Assembly: GCF_000314995.1 (NCBI RefSeq)
Contig: NZ_BAEO01000006.1
Coordinates: 111,426-175,425, forward strand
Reading direction: 5' to 3'
Length of the DNA: 64,000 bases
Origin: Paraglaciecola arctica BSs20135
Lineage (GTDB): Bacteria; Pseudomonadota; Gammaproteobacteria; Enterobacterales; Alteromonadaceae
Position numbers and translations under genes: made by a program. Below, piece after piece: positions 1 through 8,926 of the stretch. Below the pieces are notes generated by a model. It was not told the DNA's origin. It made no database searches and saw only the letters and a list, made by a program, of their open reading frames with translations. How positions within the stretch are numbered: the stretch's first letter is position 1; each line of letters opens with the position of its first letter.

Positions 1-1539
1 ATGCAGTTCTAGCATTTTTTGTTGTTGCTTTGCATCACCTAATTTTATTAATTCAAGTTTGTCGTTGAGTAAACTAAATTGAATTGGAATAACCAAGTCT
101 TGTTTTTCGTTCTGATCAAAGGTAGCAGAATGTTGCTGTTCAAATGTTATTTGATAGGTTTTTGCACTTGGATCATAACTATCTGTTACCACAACTTTAG
201 GCGTGCCAGACTGGCTGTACCAACGTCTAAATTGTGACAAATCTTTATCATTGGCGTCTTGCATGGCTTGTACAAAATCATCACAAGTCACTGCTTGCCC
301 ATCAAATCGTTTGAAGTAGAGTTTGATACCGGCCAAAAATCCAGTTTTACCTAACAAAGTAAACAACATTCTGATCACTTCAGCGCCTTTATCATACACA
401 GTGACGGTATAGAAATTATTCATTTCAATCACTTCATCAGGCCTGATCGGGTGTGACATTGTGCTCGCATCTTCGGCAAACTGGCGTTCTCGAATGATCC
501 TGACGTTTTGGATACGATTCACTATAGGTGAAGACATGTCAGCGCTAAATTGTTGATCACGAAAAACAGTCAAACCTTCTTTTAAACTTAATTGGAACCA
601 ATCACGGCAAGTCACCCTATTGCCAGTCCAATTGTGGAAGTACTCGTGGGCTATGACAGCCTCTATATTAAAATAATCTTCATCTGTGGCAGTTTGTGCA
701 TCGGCTAATACAAATTTACTATTAAATACGTTTAGCCCCTTGTTCTCCATGGCACCCATGTTAAAAAAGTCCACCGCGACTATCATGTAGATATCAAGGT
801 CGTACTCAAGACCAAACTCAGTTTCGTCCCACCTCATTGCTTTTTTTAGTGAATCAAGAGCATGTTGCCCACGGCTAAGCATGCCTTTATCTACAAACAG
901 CTCTAAAGCAATGGTTCTGCCTGACTGGGTAACAAACTGGTCCTCCAAAAGATCGAAGTCCCCCGCCACTAAAGCAAACAAATAACAAGGTTTGTTGAAT
1001 GGATCAGACCACTTTACCCAGTGCATTGAGTCTGGTAATTCACCAGAATCAACTTTGTTGCCATTAGAAAGTAAAAATGGAAAGTTCTTTTTGTCGGCAA
1101 TAATAGTGACGTCATATTTAGCCAACACATCAGGTCTGTCCAAAAAGTAAGTGATTTTTCTAAACCCTTCAGCTTCACACTGAGTGCAATAAGCCCCAGC
1201 TGAAAGATATAAGCCCTCGAGGCTAGAGTTATCTTTTGGGTTTATGATGTTTACGATACGTAATTCAAATTCATTACTATCTGTATCTATGGTTAGGCTG
1301 TTCTCTGTTTGTTGATAATTAGAAACCTCTATGCCATTGATGTGCACACTCAATAACTCAATGCCTTCACCATCTAATATAAGTGGTCTGTTATGTAGGC
1401 CGTTTCTGGTTACCTGAGAAACACATATCACTTTAGTGCTGGTTTCAGCCAAAGTGAATTCTAGATCAACATGATTGATTAAAAAATCAGGTTGTTGGTA
1501 GTCTGAACGTTTTTTAATTTCGGGAATTATAGTGGACAT
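1..1539 (-). CDS. pepN: Aminopeptidase N, M1 family (3' end beyond window)
   Basis: Zinc metallopeptidase that removes N-terminal residues from peptides in the cytoplasm. The first 513 residues are visible; the reading frame is still open at base 1, so the C-terminal part lies outside. The M1 exopeptidase motif GAMEN is at residues 262-266, and the zinc site HEYFH is at 298-302 with its third ligand Glu321 in LSLKEGLT. The N-terminal beta-barrel domain precedes them. The ATG at 1539 has a good GAGG ribosome site about 6 bases upstream. Family assignment is secure; the full length (about 860 residues in the family) cannot be checked here. Confidence 0.95.
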   Translation of the reverse strand, partial: MSTIIPEIKKRSDYQQPDFLINHVDLEFTLAETSTKVICVSQVTRNGLHNRPLILDGEGIELLSVHINGIEVSNYQQTENSLTIDTDSNEFELRIVNIINPKDNSSLEGLYLSAGAYCTQCEAEGFRKITYFLDRPDVLAKYDVTIIADKKNFPFLLSNGNKVDSGELPDSMHWVKWSDPFNKPCYLFALVAGDFDLLEDQFVTQSGRTIALELFVDKGMLSRGQHALDSLKKAMRWDETEFGLEYDLDIYMIVAVDFFNMGAMENKGLNVFNSKFVLADAQTATDEDYFNIEAVIAHEYFHNWTGNRVTCRDWFQLSLKEGLTVFRDQQFSADMSSPIVNRIQNVRIIRERQFAEDASTMSHPIRPDEVIEMNNFYTVTVYDKGAEVIRMLFTLLGKTGFLAGIKLYFKRFDGQAVTCDDFVQAMQDANDKDLSQFRRWYSQSGTPKVVVTDSYDPSAKTYQITFEQQHSATFDQNEKQDLVIPIQFSLLNDKLELIKLGDAKQQQKMLELH

Positions 1540-1608
1540 TATATCCTCAAAAATGAATAGATTTAACGGGACATTCAAGACTTGCTGACTGAGCAGCAAG
1601 TCCAAATA

Positions 1609-3096
1609 TTAGGCTTTTGTTACTTGAGGTTCCTGTTCCTCTTCAAGTTCAGGGATGGGAATACGTAAAATTTTAATACCTAAGTAAGCATAAATGATAG
1701 CTAAAACTGGATTAATCAAATTAAAAAACGTATAGAAAATATAATCTAAAGGATTAACTCCCAATACGCCATGCATATACACACCACATGTATTCCATGG
1801 AATAAGCGGAGAGGTTAATGTGCCACCATCTTCTAAGCTACGGGATAAATTAAGTTGATGTAACCCACGTTTCTCAAATTCATTTTTGTACATTCTACCT
1901 GGCATCACAATCGCCATGTATTGGTCGGCAGTAATAATATTAGTGCCAATGCAGGTTAAAATTGTGCGAGTGATCATATCCCCAGCCGATTTAGCACCTT
2001 TTAAAAACGCACTGACGACTCTTTTAAGAAGTCCAACTCTTTCCAATACCGCGCCAAATGTCATAGCACACATGATTAGCCAAATAGTATTCAACATACT
2101 CGACATACCACCGCGACTTAATAAGTCATTCAAGGTATCGCTAGGTGTCGAGAAAGATACTCCATCAAACAATGCCGTCCATACCACTACAATTGAGCCT
2201 CGAAGTGCACTTACCCCCTCGCCCGCTAAACTTGTAATAACTTCAGGTTGGAACACCGCAGCCCATACACCACCTAACAAAGCACCTATAGCCACCGCAG
2301 GAAAAGCAGGTACTTTCTTAATTGCCATAGTTAACAATACCACTAGTGGTACTAACATATGTATGCCCAAATTAAATTCTTGCTGTAACAAGGTTTGCAT
2401 TTCTTCGATGCCAGTGGCTGAATCTGGTAAATCAGCTCCTAAGCCAATGATCACAAATAAAATCAGCGTAATGATAATACTGGGTACAGTTGTCCACAGC
2501 ATATATTGAATATGTTCGAATAAGTTAGTCCCAGCAATAGCCGGTGCCAAGTTTGTCGTCTCTGAAAGTGGTGAAATTTTATCACCAAAATAGGCGCCTG
2601 ACACAATAGCGCCAGCGGTAACCGCCTCTGACATGCCCATACCTATAGACACTCCCATCAGAGCTACACCTACTGTTGCTGCTGTGGTCCATGAACTACC
2701 GATACTCATGGCGACAATGGCACAAATAAGGCAACTAGCGGCGTAGAACATCGAAGGGTTTAATAAGTCCAAGCCATAATAAATAAGGGTGGGAACTGTA
2801 CCTGCCAACATCCAAGTGCCAATTAATGAACCAACAGCCAGTAATATAAGTATGGCTCCTAAGGAACGAGATATGCCTTTGACTATACCTTGCTCAATAT
2901 CATCCCAACTATAACCATTTTTTAATCCAATCAAGGCTGCTATGCCCATGGAGACCAACAAGGCAATTTGGTTAGGGCCAAAAGAGGAATTATCTGCGAA
3001 TAAATATACTGAGCCGCTTAACAAAATGACCAATATTACAATGGGTATAAGCGCATCAGATAACGATGCTTCTACTTTTGGTTTTTCAATTGTCAT
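1609..3096 (-). CDS. nhaC: Na+/H+ antiporter, NhaC family
   Basis: Inner-membrane sodium/proton antiporter of 495 residues, the usual size for NhaC. It has about 11-12 hydrophobic segments, starting at residues 16-35. A typical NhaC stretch with the pattern GAYFGDKISPLSETTNLAP lies near residue 168, and a second conserved block with LEDGGTLTSPLIPWN is near residue 418. It lies 52 bases downstream of the NSS transporter on the same strand, so the two may be cotranscribed and share a role in sodium cycling, as expected for a marine bacterium. The ATG start has only a distant AGGA. Exact substrate preference cannot be read from sequence. Confidence 0.9.
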   Translation of the reverse strand: MTIEKPKVEASLSDALIPIVILVILLSGSVYLFADNSSFGPNQIALLVSMGIAALIGLKNGYSWDDIEQGIVKGISRSLGAILILLAVGSLIGTWMLAGTVPTLIYYGLDLLNPSMFYAASCLICAIVAMSIGSSWTTAATVGVALMGVSIGMGMSEAVTAGAIVSGAYFGDKISPLSETTNLAPAIAGTNLFEHIQYMLWTTVPSIIITLILFVIIGLGADLPDSATGIEEMQTLLQQEFNLGIHMLVPLVVLLTMAIKKVPAFPAVAIGALLGGVWAAVFQPEVITSLAGEGVSALRGSIVVVWTALFDGVSFSTPSDTLNDLLSRGGMSSMLNTIWLIMCAMTFGAVLERVGLLKRVVSAFLKGAKSAGDMITRTILTCIGTNIITADQYMAIVMPGRMYKNEFEKRGLHQLNLSRSLEDGGTLTSPLIPWNTCGVYMHGVLGVNPLDYIFYTFFNLINPVLAIIYAYLGIKILRIPIPELEEEQEPQVTKA

Positions 3097-3148
3097 AAGG
3101 TTTTACAATCCTGAAAGTCTAAATGGAATTCAAATTTATGTTAGGGTT

Positions 3149-4486
3149 TTAAGCCACTATCGAACGGTAAAACATAATAGCGATAACCACTGGGCATACA
3201 AAACGTATATACCAAGGCCATATTTTCCAGAATAAACCATGTTCAGCCTGATCATTACCTTCTTTTAATTCTTTCAATATTTGGTCCCGTTTCCATACCC
3301 AACCGGCAAAAATACATAACACTAAACCCAGTAAAGGCTGACTATATTTGGTGGTTAAATCTATCACTAAGCCAAATAAGCTATCCATATTGAATGCTAT
3401 GGTTGAACTAATAACAAATACCACTAGAGTTAATGACCATACCGCCCGTTTTCTATCTATCCCCTTACTTTCAACTACATAGGCTACAGGCACTTCTAAC
3501 ATGGATATGGATGATGTGAGTGCGGCTATTATCATTAAGGCGAAAAACACAAAGGCGACAAACACCCCAACACTGCCCATGGTTTCAAATAATGAAGGTA
3601 AGACCGCAAAAATAAGATTAGGACCTTCTATTAATGCGCCACTTTCAGAAAATATTTTCACGCCATTATGCAGTGCCACGTACATAGCCGGAATAATTAA
3701 CATTCCAGCTAAAATAGCGACGCCAATATCAACTAAAGCAACTGAAGCACCTAAGGTCGGTAAGTTTTCTTTTTTACTCACATAAGAGCCGTATACCAAC
3801 ATAGTGCCGACCCCTAATGACATGGAGAAGAAGGCTTGACCCATTGCGCTAATTAATAAATCCGGCTCCATGATCAAACTAAAATTGGGAAGCAAATAGG
3901 CCTTCCAACCAGCAGCTGCACCGTCTAATGTAGATACATAAATAATCAATAAGGCAATAATGATGAAAAGAGCTGGCATTAAACGAACTGACCATAGTTC
4001 AATGCCTTGTCTAACGCCTCCAGTTACTATACTGGCGGTTAAACATAGAAATATACCAGAGAATAGAATATCTCTAGTGTAAGAAGACGATACTAACCAA
4101 GTTGAAATGGCATCTTGCCCAAACATATCACTGATAGTCTGCAAAAAGTGAGACAGCATCCAGCCAGCGACTAAAGCATAAAACGAGAGAATTAACGAAA
4201 CGGTGATAAAACCCCAGACACCCGTTGCACGACCAATATTACTACCAGAAATTTTACCTAGTGCATCTACCATATTCGAACGAGTGGCGCGGCCTATGAT
4301 TAATTCTGCCATCAGTACTGGGTAAGCCAAAAGAAAAGCCAAAATTATATAAACCAGTACAAATGCTGCGCCGCCGTTACTAGCAACTTGAGTTGGAAAC
4401 CCCCATATATTACCTAATCCTACCGCCGAACCCGCAGCAGCCAGAACAAACCCCATTCGGGACGAAAACTCTCCACGTGCAGCCAT
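3149..4486 (-). CDS. Sodium-dependent transporter, NSS/SNF family
   Basis: Inner-membrane sodium symporter of 445 residues with about 11-12 transmembrane segments. The N-terminus has the family signature FVLAAAGSAVGLGNIWGFP at about residues 13-31, which contributes to the sodium and substrate sites of LeuT-type proteins. Substrates in the family are amino acids or related amines; which one is used here is unknown. The ATG start has an AAGGGAAA ribosome site. It sits between prc (66 bases upstream) and the NhaC antiporter, all on the minus strand. A hairpin lies between prc and this gene. Confidence 0.9.
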   Translation of the reverse strand: MAARGEFSSRMGFVLAAAGSAVGLGNIWGFPTQVASNGGAAFVLVYIILAFLLAYPVLMAELIIGRATRSNMVDALGKISGSNIGRATGVWGFITVSLILSFYALVAGWMLSHFLQTISDMFGQDAISTWLVSSSYTRDILFSGIFLCLTASIVTGGVRQGIELWSVRLMPALFIIIALLIIYVSTLDGAAAGWKAYLLPNFSLIMEPDLLISAMGQAFFSMSLGVGTMLVYGSYVSKKENLPTLGASVALVDIGVAILAGMLIIPAMYVALHNGVKIFSESGALIEGPNLIFAVLPSLFETMGSVGVFVAFVFFALMIIAALTSSISMLEVPVAYVVESKGIDRKRAVWSLTLVVFVISSTIAFNMDSLFGLVIDLTTKYSQPLLGLVLCIFAGWVWKRDQILKELKEGNDQAEHGLFWKIWPWYIRFVCPVVIAIMFYRSIVA

Positions 4487-4529
4487 GTGTTTCCCTTATT
4501 ATTTTTATTATTATTTTTGAATCTGTAAG

Positions 4530-4546
4530 GGCTGCTTAACGCAGCC
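4530..4546. terminator. Hairpin between prc and the NSS transporter
   Basis: GGCTGC-TTAAC-GCAGCC stem-loop directly after the prc stop codon. The T-rich side (TCTTTTTT) follows it on the plus strand, so it is not a canonical intrinsic terminator for prc on the minus strand; it may act as a simple 3' stabilising hairpin. Confidence 0.35.
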
Positions 4547-4552
4547 TCTTTT

Positions 4553-6592
4553 TTAATCTTCTTTGCTAGTAATTGCGTATTTACCCATGGTTAAAACATC
4601 ATAGGTAATATTCGCAGCCTCTTCTAAAAACGGGTCCACCGATTCAAGCTCTTCTGGTAGGTCATCTAAGTTTTCTACTTTTTCTAAACCAAGACGAGCA
4701 AGACGTTCATTAGTACGAATAAGATTACGTTGTTCAATTTCAGCCTTTTCTTTTAATCGTTCGGTTTCGACCAAAGAAATTGTTTTATCTTCTTTTTTAA
4801 TTTTGTATCGCACTATATCTTCGTTGATATAATTGAATTCTGTCTTAATCCTGTGATTGTGAAGTTCTGTTAAGCCTTTAAGGGTATTTTTATTTTCACC
4901 AAAAGTGGTGTAATTAGCCCTAGCAATACTGTCCCAAGGCAAAGCATTTTCTTCTTGGCTTTCGCCCCAGTCCGCATGTTCTATTACTGAAGGAAATAAG
5001 ATATCTGGAATGACACCTTTATGCTGTGTACTGCCACCATTAATTCGATAAAATTTGGCTATTGTGAACTGCACACTGCCCAATGGGTTTTCATATAAGT
5101 CATAAATTCGACCTAAGGGACGGTGTTGTTGCACAGTGCCTTTACCGAAAGTCTGTTCGCCCAATATTATAGCTCGATTGTAATCCTGCATGGCCGCAGC
5201 AAATATTTCTGACGCAGACGCACTGTAACGGTCAACTAATACTGTTAAGGGTCCATTATAAAATACTTTACCATCAACATCTTTTTCTAAACGAATACGT
5301 CCAGCGCCGTCACGAATTTGCACCACAGGACCTTTATCAATAAATAAGCCTGAAAGTAATGTCGCTTCGGTTAGAGAGCCTCCACCGTTGCCACGCAAAT
5401 CAACAATTACACCTAGAACTCCTTGTTCATTTAGACTGTCGATCTCTTTTTTAACGTCTTTGTGTAAGTTGTTATAAAAAGAAGGGATTGTGATAACGCC
5501 AAGTTTCTGATCTTTGTTTGGACCATCTTTAGGGATATAAACTTCAGATTTTGCAGCTCTATCTTCAAGCTTAATTTTGTCACGAGTGAGCTTAACAACC
5601 ACTGGCACTGAGGATTCAGAAGATCCTTTTACCAATTGAAGTTTTACAATGCTGCCTTTAGGCCCCTTAATAAGCTCCACCACTTCATCCAAGCGCCAGC
5701 CTACAACATCAATAAACTCTTCGTCATCTTGAGCAACGCCTACAATTTTGTCTTCAGGTTTAATATTGTTAGATAAGTCGGCAGGTCCGCCAGGAACAAC
5801 ACTGCGAATAACCGTATAATCATCTTCACTAAGTAATACAGCACCAATGCCTTCAAAAGAGAGATTCATTTCCATTTGGAAACGTTCAGCATTACGTGGA
5901 GATAAATAACTAGTATGAGCTTCAATACTACGTGCAAATGATTGCATCACAGTTTGGAACACATCTTCGCTAGAGGTTTGTGTTAAACGTTTGATGGCGC
6001 GTTCGTAACGTTTTGTTAATAATTCTTGAGTTTTAGGCCAGTCTTTACCGGCTAGTTTTAAATTAAGGGCGTCATATTTAACTCTTTGGCGCCATAACTC
6101 ATCTAACTCTTTAGTATTTTTTGGCCAAGCTGCGTCTTCACGATCATAAACAAACTTGTCATTAGCCAGTTCGAAGTTAAATTCCTTATCTAATAAGGTT
6201 AAAGCAAATTCGTATCTCTGTGCACGGCGCTGCATATTGAGTTGATAAATTTCATAAGCAATACTTAAATTACCTCGCTCAATCGCGTCATCAAACTTAG
6301 TTTTATACGCAGCAAAACCTTGAATATCCTTCTCGGTAAATACGTTGCGATTGAAGTCTAACGAACGAATAAAGCGATCAAATATCTTAAGCGATAATTC
6401 ATCGTCTAAATCAATTTGTTTATAGTGAGCTCGTAAAAATTGCGAGGACACCCTTTTTGCCGAAGCCACATGTTGCGACTCTTGCGTTAGTTTGGGTAAG
6501 TCTTTAACACCCAAACTACTCTCTATCGCAATAGAGCCAGAACTCATCACCAATAATGCTGATGCCACAGAAATACGAATTGATTTAATCAT
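4553..6592 (-). CDS. prc: Tail-specific periplasmic protease Prc (C-terminal processing peptidase, S41)
   Basis: Periplasmic serine endoprotease that degrades proteins marked by hydrophobic C-termini and trims cell-envelope enzymes. The 679 residues match the family. They start with a signal peptide (about residues 1-22), followed by a helical N-terminal domain, a PDZ domain at about 235-330, and the S41 catalytic core. The Ser/Lys dyad can be placed as Ser459 (in SASASE) and Lys484 (in TFGKGTVQQ), with Asp470 between; the 25-residue Ser-Lys spacing fits the family. A DUF3340-type C-terminal helical domain follows. It starts 4 bases after proQ, the same order as in enterobacteria, so cotranscription is likely. 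Confidence 0.96.
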   Translation of the reverse strand: MIKSIRISVASALLVMSSGSIAIESSLGVKDLPKLTQESQHVASAKRVSSQFLRAHYKQIDLDDELSLKIFDRFIRSLDFNRNVFTEKDIQGFAAYKTKFDDAIERGNLSIAYEIYQLNMQRRAQRYEFALTLLDKEFNFELANDKFVYDREDAAWPKNTKELDELWRQRVKYDALNLKLAGKDWPKTQELLTKRYERAIKRLTQTSSEDVFQTVMQSFARSIEAHTSYLSPRNAERFQMEMNLSFEGIGAVLLSEDDYTVIRSVVPGGPADLSNNIKPEDKIVGVAQDDEEFIDVVGWRLDEVVELIKGPKGSIVKLQLVKGSSESSVPVVVKLTRDKIKLEDRAAKSEVYIPKDGPNKDQKLGVITIPSFYNNLHKDVKKEIDSLNEQGVLGVIVDLRGNGGGSLTEATLLSGLFIDKGPVVQIRDGAGRIRLEKDVDGKVFYNGPLTVLVDRYSASASEIFAAAMQDYNRAIILGEQTFGKGTVQQHRPLGRIYDLYENPLGSVQFTIAKFYRINGGSTQHKGVIPDILFPSVIEHADWGESQEENALPWDSIARANYTTFGENKNTLKGLTELHNHRIKTEFNYINEDIVRYKIKKEDKTISLVETERLKEKAEIEQRNLIRTNERLARLGLEKVENLDDLPEELESVDPFLEEAANITYDVLTMGKYAITSKED

Positions 6593-6596
6593 TATT

Positions 6597-7241
6597 TTAC
6601 CTTTTAGAACGAGCCAACCTCAGGTTTTCCAACTGAACTTTGACCACCATTCCTGTATCAAGTTGCACTTGAATGCCATCTTTACTGACATCAATAATAG
6701 TTGCTGGCATTGGACTCTTGCCAATTTTCACAGTTACAGCGGTTCCTTCTACGATATGTTGTTGCTCTAATCGTTCAGCTGGAGGCTGTTTTACCTTAGT
6801 TTGTTCTTTTTTTACTACTTTAGAAGTAGGTTTAAATTTAGGAGCGTCTTTCTTTTTGTAAGTATTCTTTACATCGGCACCATCTGCTTTTTGTTCTTTA
6901 CGCTTTTCGGCAACTTTAGCTTTACTTTCATCAAGTTGCTTTTTAGCGTGTTCTACGTGTTCATCTTCAATAGCAGCGACATCATTGCCATCTAAATCAA
7001 TACGTTGCGCACCTTTTTTGATGCTATGCAAATAGCGCCAACTATTAGTATAGTGCCGCAATGACGAACGTAGCAGTGTTTTACTGACTCGCTCTTCATT
7101 TGCTAAACGTTCTGCTAAATCTTGAAAAATACCTATTTTTAAAGGTTTTGCATCACCTTTATTACTAAAACAAGTGGGAAATTGCTCAACTAAGAAATTA
7201 ATAACTTCTTTGCTGTTCGAAAATTTTTGTGGATTGTCCAT
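6597..7241 (-). CDS. proQ: RNA chaperone ProQ
   Basis: Global RNA-binding protein that binds structured sRNAs and mRNA 3' ends. The 214 residues have the canonical layout: a FinO/ProQ domain at about 1-120 (with RSSLRHYTNSWRYLHSIKKG near 60-80), a lysine-rich linker at about 105-160, and a Tudor/Hfq-like C-terminal domain at about 165-214 (VEGTAVTVKIG onward). It lies 20 bases downstream of a small acidic unknown gene and 4 bases upstream of prc. Two candidate sRNAs elsewhere in the window could be clients, but that is speculation. Confidence 0.95.
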   Translation of the reverse strand: MDNPQKFSNSKEVINFLVEQFPTCFSNKGDAKPLKIGIFQDLAERLANEERVSKTLLRSSLRHYTNSWRYLHSIKKGAQRIDLDGNDVAAIEDEHVEHAKKQLDESKAKVAEKRKEQKADGADVKNTYKKKDAPKFKPTSKVVKKEQTKVKQPPAERLEQQHIVEGTAVTVKIGKSPMPATIIDVSKDGIQVQLDTGMVVKVQLENLRLARSKR

Positions 7242-7261
7242 TCAGTCTTCTAGTTAGTTCG

Positions 7262-7549
7262 TTAACGGGGTTCTTGGTGCTCATCATCCCAAGTTGCTAG
7301 AAGCTGGTCAACCCAGTCATACAAATCATCTTCATCTATATCGAGTAAATGTGCATCTTCTCGCCAATTTTCCCAAATATATTGGATCATATTCTCTAAA
7401 GATGTGGAATTTATGTCTTCATCTGCCTTATCGTAGAGCAAATGAAGAATTGTATTCATCCGATCTGTCGCTTCGTCAGCCCTATCATCCCAAAAATCCA
7501 TATCTTCAACGGTTGCAAGTACAACTTGAATATCAATGGTATGTTTCAC
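7262..7549 (-). CDS. Small acidic protein of unknown function between msrC and proQ
   Basis: A 95-residue, strongly acidic protein, rich in Asp, Glu and Trp, with no signal peptide or membrane segment. I do not recognise a family. It begins with GTG, and the GTGA overlap with the msrC stop codon indicates translational coupling. It ends 20 bases before proQ, so it is sandwiched in an msrC-unknown-proQ-prc operon. The C-terminal half has the pattern DIDEDDLYDWVDQLLATWDD, probably an amphipathic helix. The operon position and clean spacing argue that it is real. A role linked to ProQ is only a guess. Confidence 0.75.
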   Translation of the reverse strand: MKHTIDIQVVLATVEDMDFWDDRADEATDRMNTILHLLYDKADEDINSTSLENMIQYIWENWREDAHLLDIDEDDLYDWVDQLLATWDDEHQEPR

Positions 7550-8046
7550 TTTACAACTTCCTTAGCTTCAAGATCATCTCCATGGCATAAGCTTGCTTGC
7601 AATATTTCTACAATTCGGCTTAAACCCTGTTTATCTTCTAAATCAAATCGAGCAATATCTGGGCTGTCGATGTCCAATACCGCGATAATTTGCTTATTTT
7701 GTACAATAGGCAACACTATTTCTGAATTAGATGCGGCATCACAAGCAATATGACCTGAAAATTGATGCACATCATCAATCAACTGTATGGATTTTTCTGA
7801 TACTGCTGTACCGCATACTCCCTTGCCAATTGGAATACGAATACAAGCTGGTTGACCGTGAAATGGCCCCAAAACCAATTGCTGATCTTTTACCAAATAG
7901 AAACCAGCCCAATTGACATTCTCTAATGCCCAATAAAGTATCGCACTGATATTTGCCATATTGGCGATTAAATCTTTTTCTCCAGCAACTATAGCTTCGA
8001 CTTGTTGAGCCAATTGAGCATAGTGTTGCTGCTTATTTTCTGTCAT
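7546..8046 (-). CDS. msrC: Free methionine-(R)-sulfoxide reductase, GAF domain
   Basis: Cytosolic GAF-domain enzyme (166 residues) that reduces free L-methionine-(R)-sulfoxide using thiols recycled by thioredoxin. The three cysteines that form the active site in the family are all present, in PACIRI, GVCGTA and HIACDA. The conserved substrate-pocket block NVNWAGFYLV is near residue 55. It is the first gene of the msrC-unknown-proQ-prc run; its TGA overlaps the GTG start of the next gene. In E. coli msrC (yebR) is also near proQ, which supports the assignment. Confidence 0.93.
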   Translation of the reverse strand: MTENKQQHYAQLAQQVEAIVAGEKDLIANMANISAILYWALENVNWAGFYLVKDQQLVLGPFHGQPACIRIPIGKGVCGTAVSEKSIQLIDDVHQFSGHIACDAASNSEIVLPIVQNKQIIAVLDIDSPDIARFDLEDKQGLSRIVEILQASLCHGDDLEAKEVVK

Positions 8047-8099
8047 GAATTAAAACCTAATTAAAATGTAACTATTAATGTAATTATCTACGCAACTAT

Positions 8100-8795
8100 T
8101 TATGTACCGTCTTGCAGTGCAAAAATCACTTTAACATTTGCCTGTGTAGACATTTCTCCAGGTTGGTAGCTTTCAGATGATTTGAATTGTCTGGATTGCA
8201 TCATGATTGGTGTACCTTCACTTATAGATTGCTCTAATATGGATATCACTCCGGCTATTTTCAAGTCTAATACTTTAGCCATATTGGTGGCACGCTGTTT
8301 AGCATTTAACAAAGCGTGATTTAATGCTACTTGATAATTTTCATCCGCTTGACTGTTTGTAAAATTAAATTGATTAATATTATTAACGCCCAGGTTTAAT
8401 ACTGTATCTATTGATTGTTCGTACTGTGATAAAGAATTCACTGTTACGGTAATTTGCCTGGTTAAAATGAAGCCTTTTTGTTCCTGAGTTTGACCATTAT
8501 ATTCCACCCAAGGATTAAACTGCACCTGCAATGATTGCAGTGATTTTTTATCAATTCCAATTTTTAACAGGGCCTGCACTACCCCATTGGTTTTTTCAAC
8601 TATAGCCTTATTGAGCTCAGCTGCTACCCTTCCCTTTTGTTCAATAGACATGCTGAAACTAAATCGATCAGGCACGCTAAAAACGCTACCTACACCTGTT
8701 ACTTCAATTTGTCTTTGTTGTTGAACCCTAGAATGGTCTTTGGCGATTGCACTGTTAAACACTAATGTGAATAAAACTAAAAAATATATACGCAT
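8100..8795 (-). CDS. SIMPL-domain (DUF541) periplasmic protein
   Basis: A 231-residue exported protein with a signal peptide (about residues 1-18, MRIYFLVLFTLVFNSAIA). The SIMPL domain covers almost all of the rest (IEVTGVGSVFSVPDRFSF near residue 30 and ALLNAKQRATNMAKVLDLK near 160). Members of this family (for example YggE/BP26) sit in the periplasm or outer membrane and have been linked to oxidative-stress resistance; the molecular activity is not established. It lies 53 bases upstream of msrC on the same strand, so cotranscription is possible. Confidence 0.85.
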   Translation of the reverse strand: MRIYFLVLFTLVFNSAIAKDHSRVQQQRQIEVTGVGSVFSVPDRFSFSMSIEQKGRVAAELNKAIVEKTNGVVQALLKIGIDKKSLQSLQVQFNPWVEYNGQTQEQKGFILTRQITVTVNSLSQYEQSIDTVLNLGVNNINQFNFTNSQADENYQVALNHALLNAKQRATNMAKVLDLKIAGVISILEQSISEGTPIMMQSRQFKSSESYQPGEMSTQANVKVIFALQDGT

Positions 8796-8891
8796 AGATT
8801 ACCTCGGTAAATAGAAAATTCTGAATGAATTAGATATATCATGCCTATAGATTAATGAATGATTAATGAATCGACTATGAAAACTTTGACG

Positions 8892-8918
8892 ATGGCAGCT
8901 TAAGGTCTAAGCTGCCAT
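8892..8918 (-). terminator. Perfect 11-bp hairpin after the S9 peptidase gene
   Basis: ATGGCAGCTTA and TAAGCTGCCAT flank a 5-base loop, starting 9 bases after the peptidase stop codon. The T-tract that follows on the minus strand is weak (CGTCAAAGTTTTC), so termination efficiency is uncertain. Confidence 0.55.
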
Positions 8919-8926
8919 GGAGGATT

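Noticed and set aside
1886..2509. 207-codon plus-strand frame antisense to the NhaC gene
   Set aside because: It lies entirely within a real gene on the other strand and has no family resemblance; a shadow frame.
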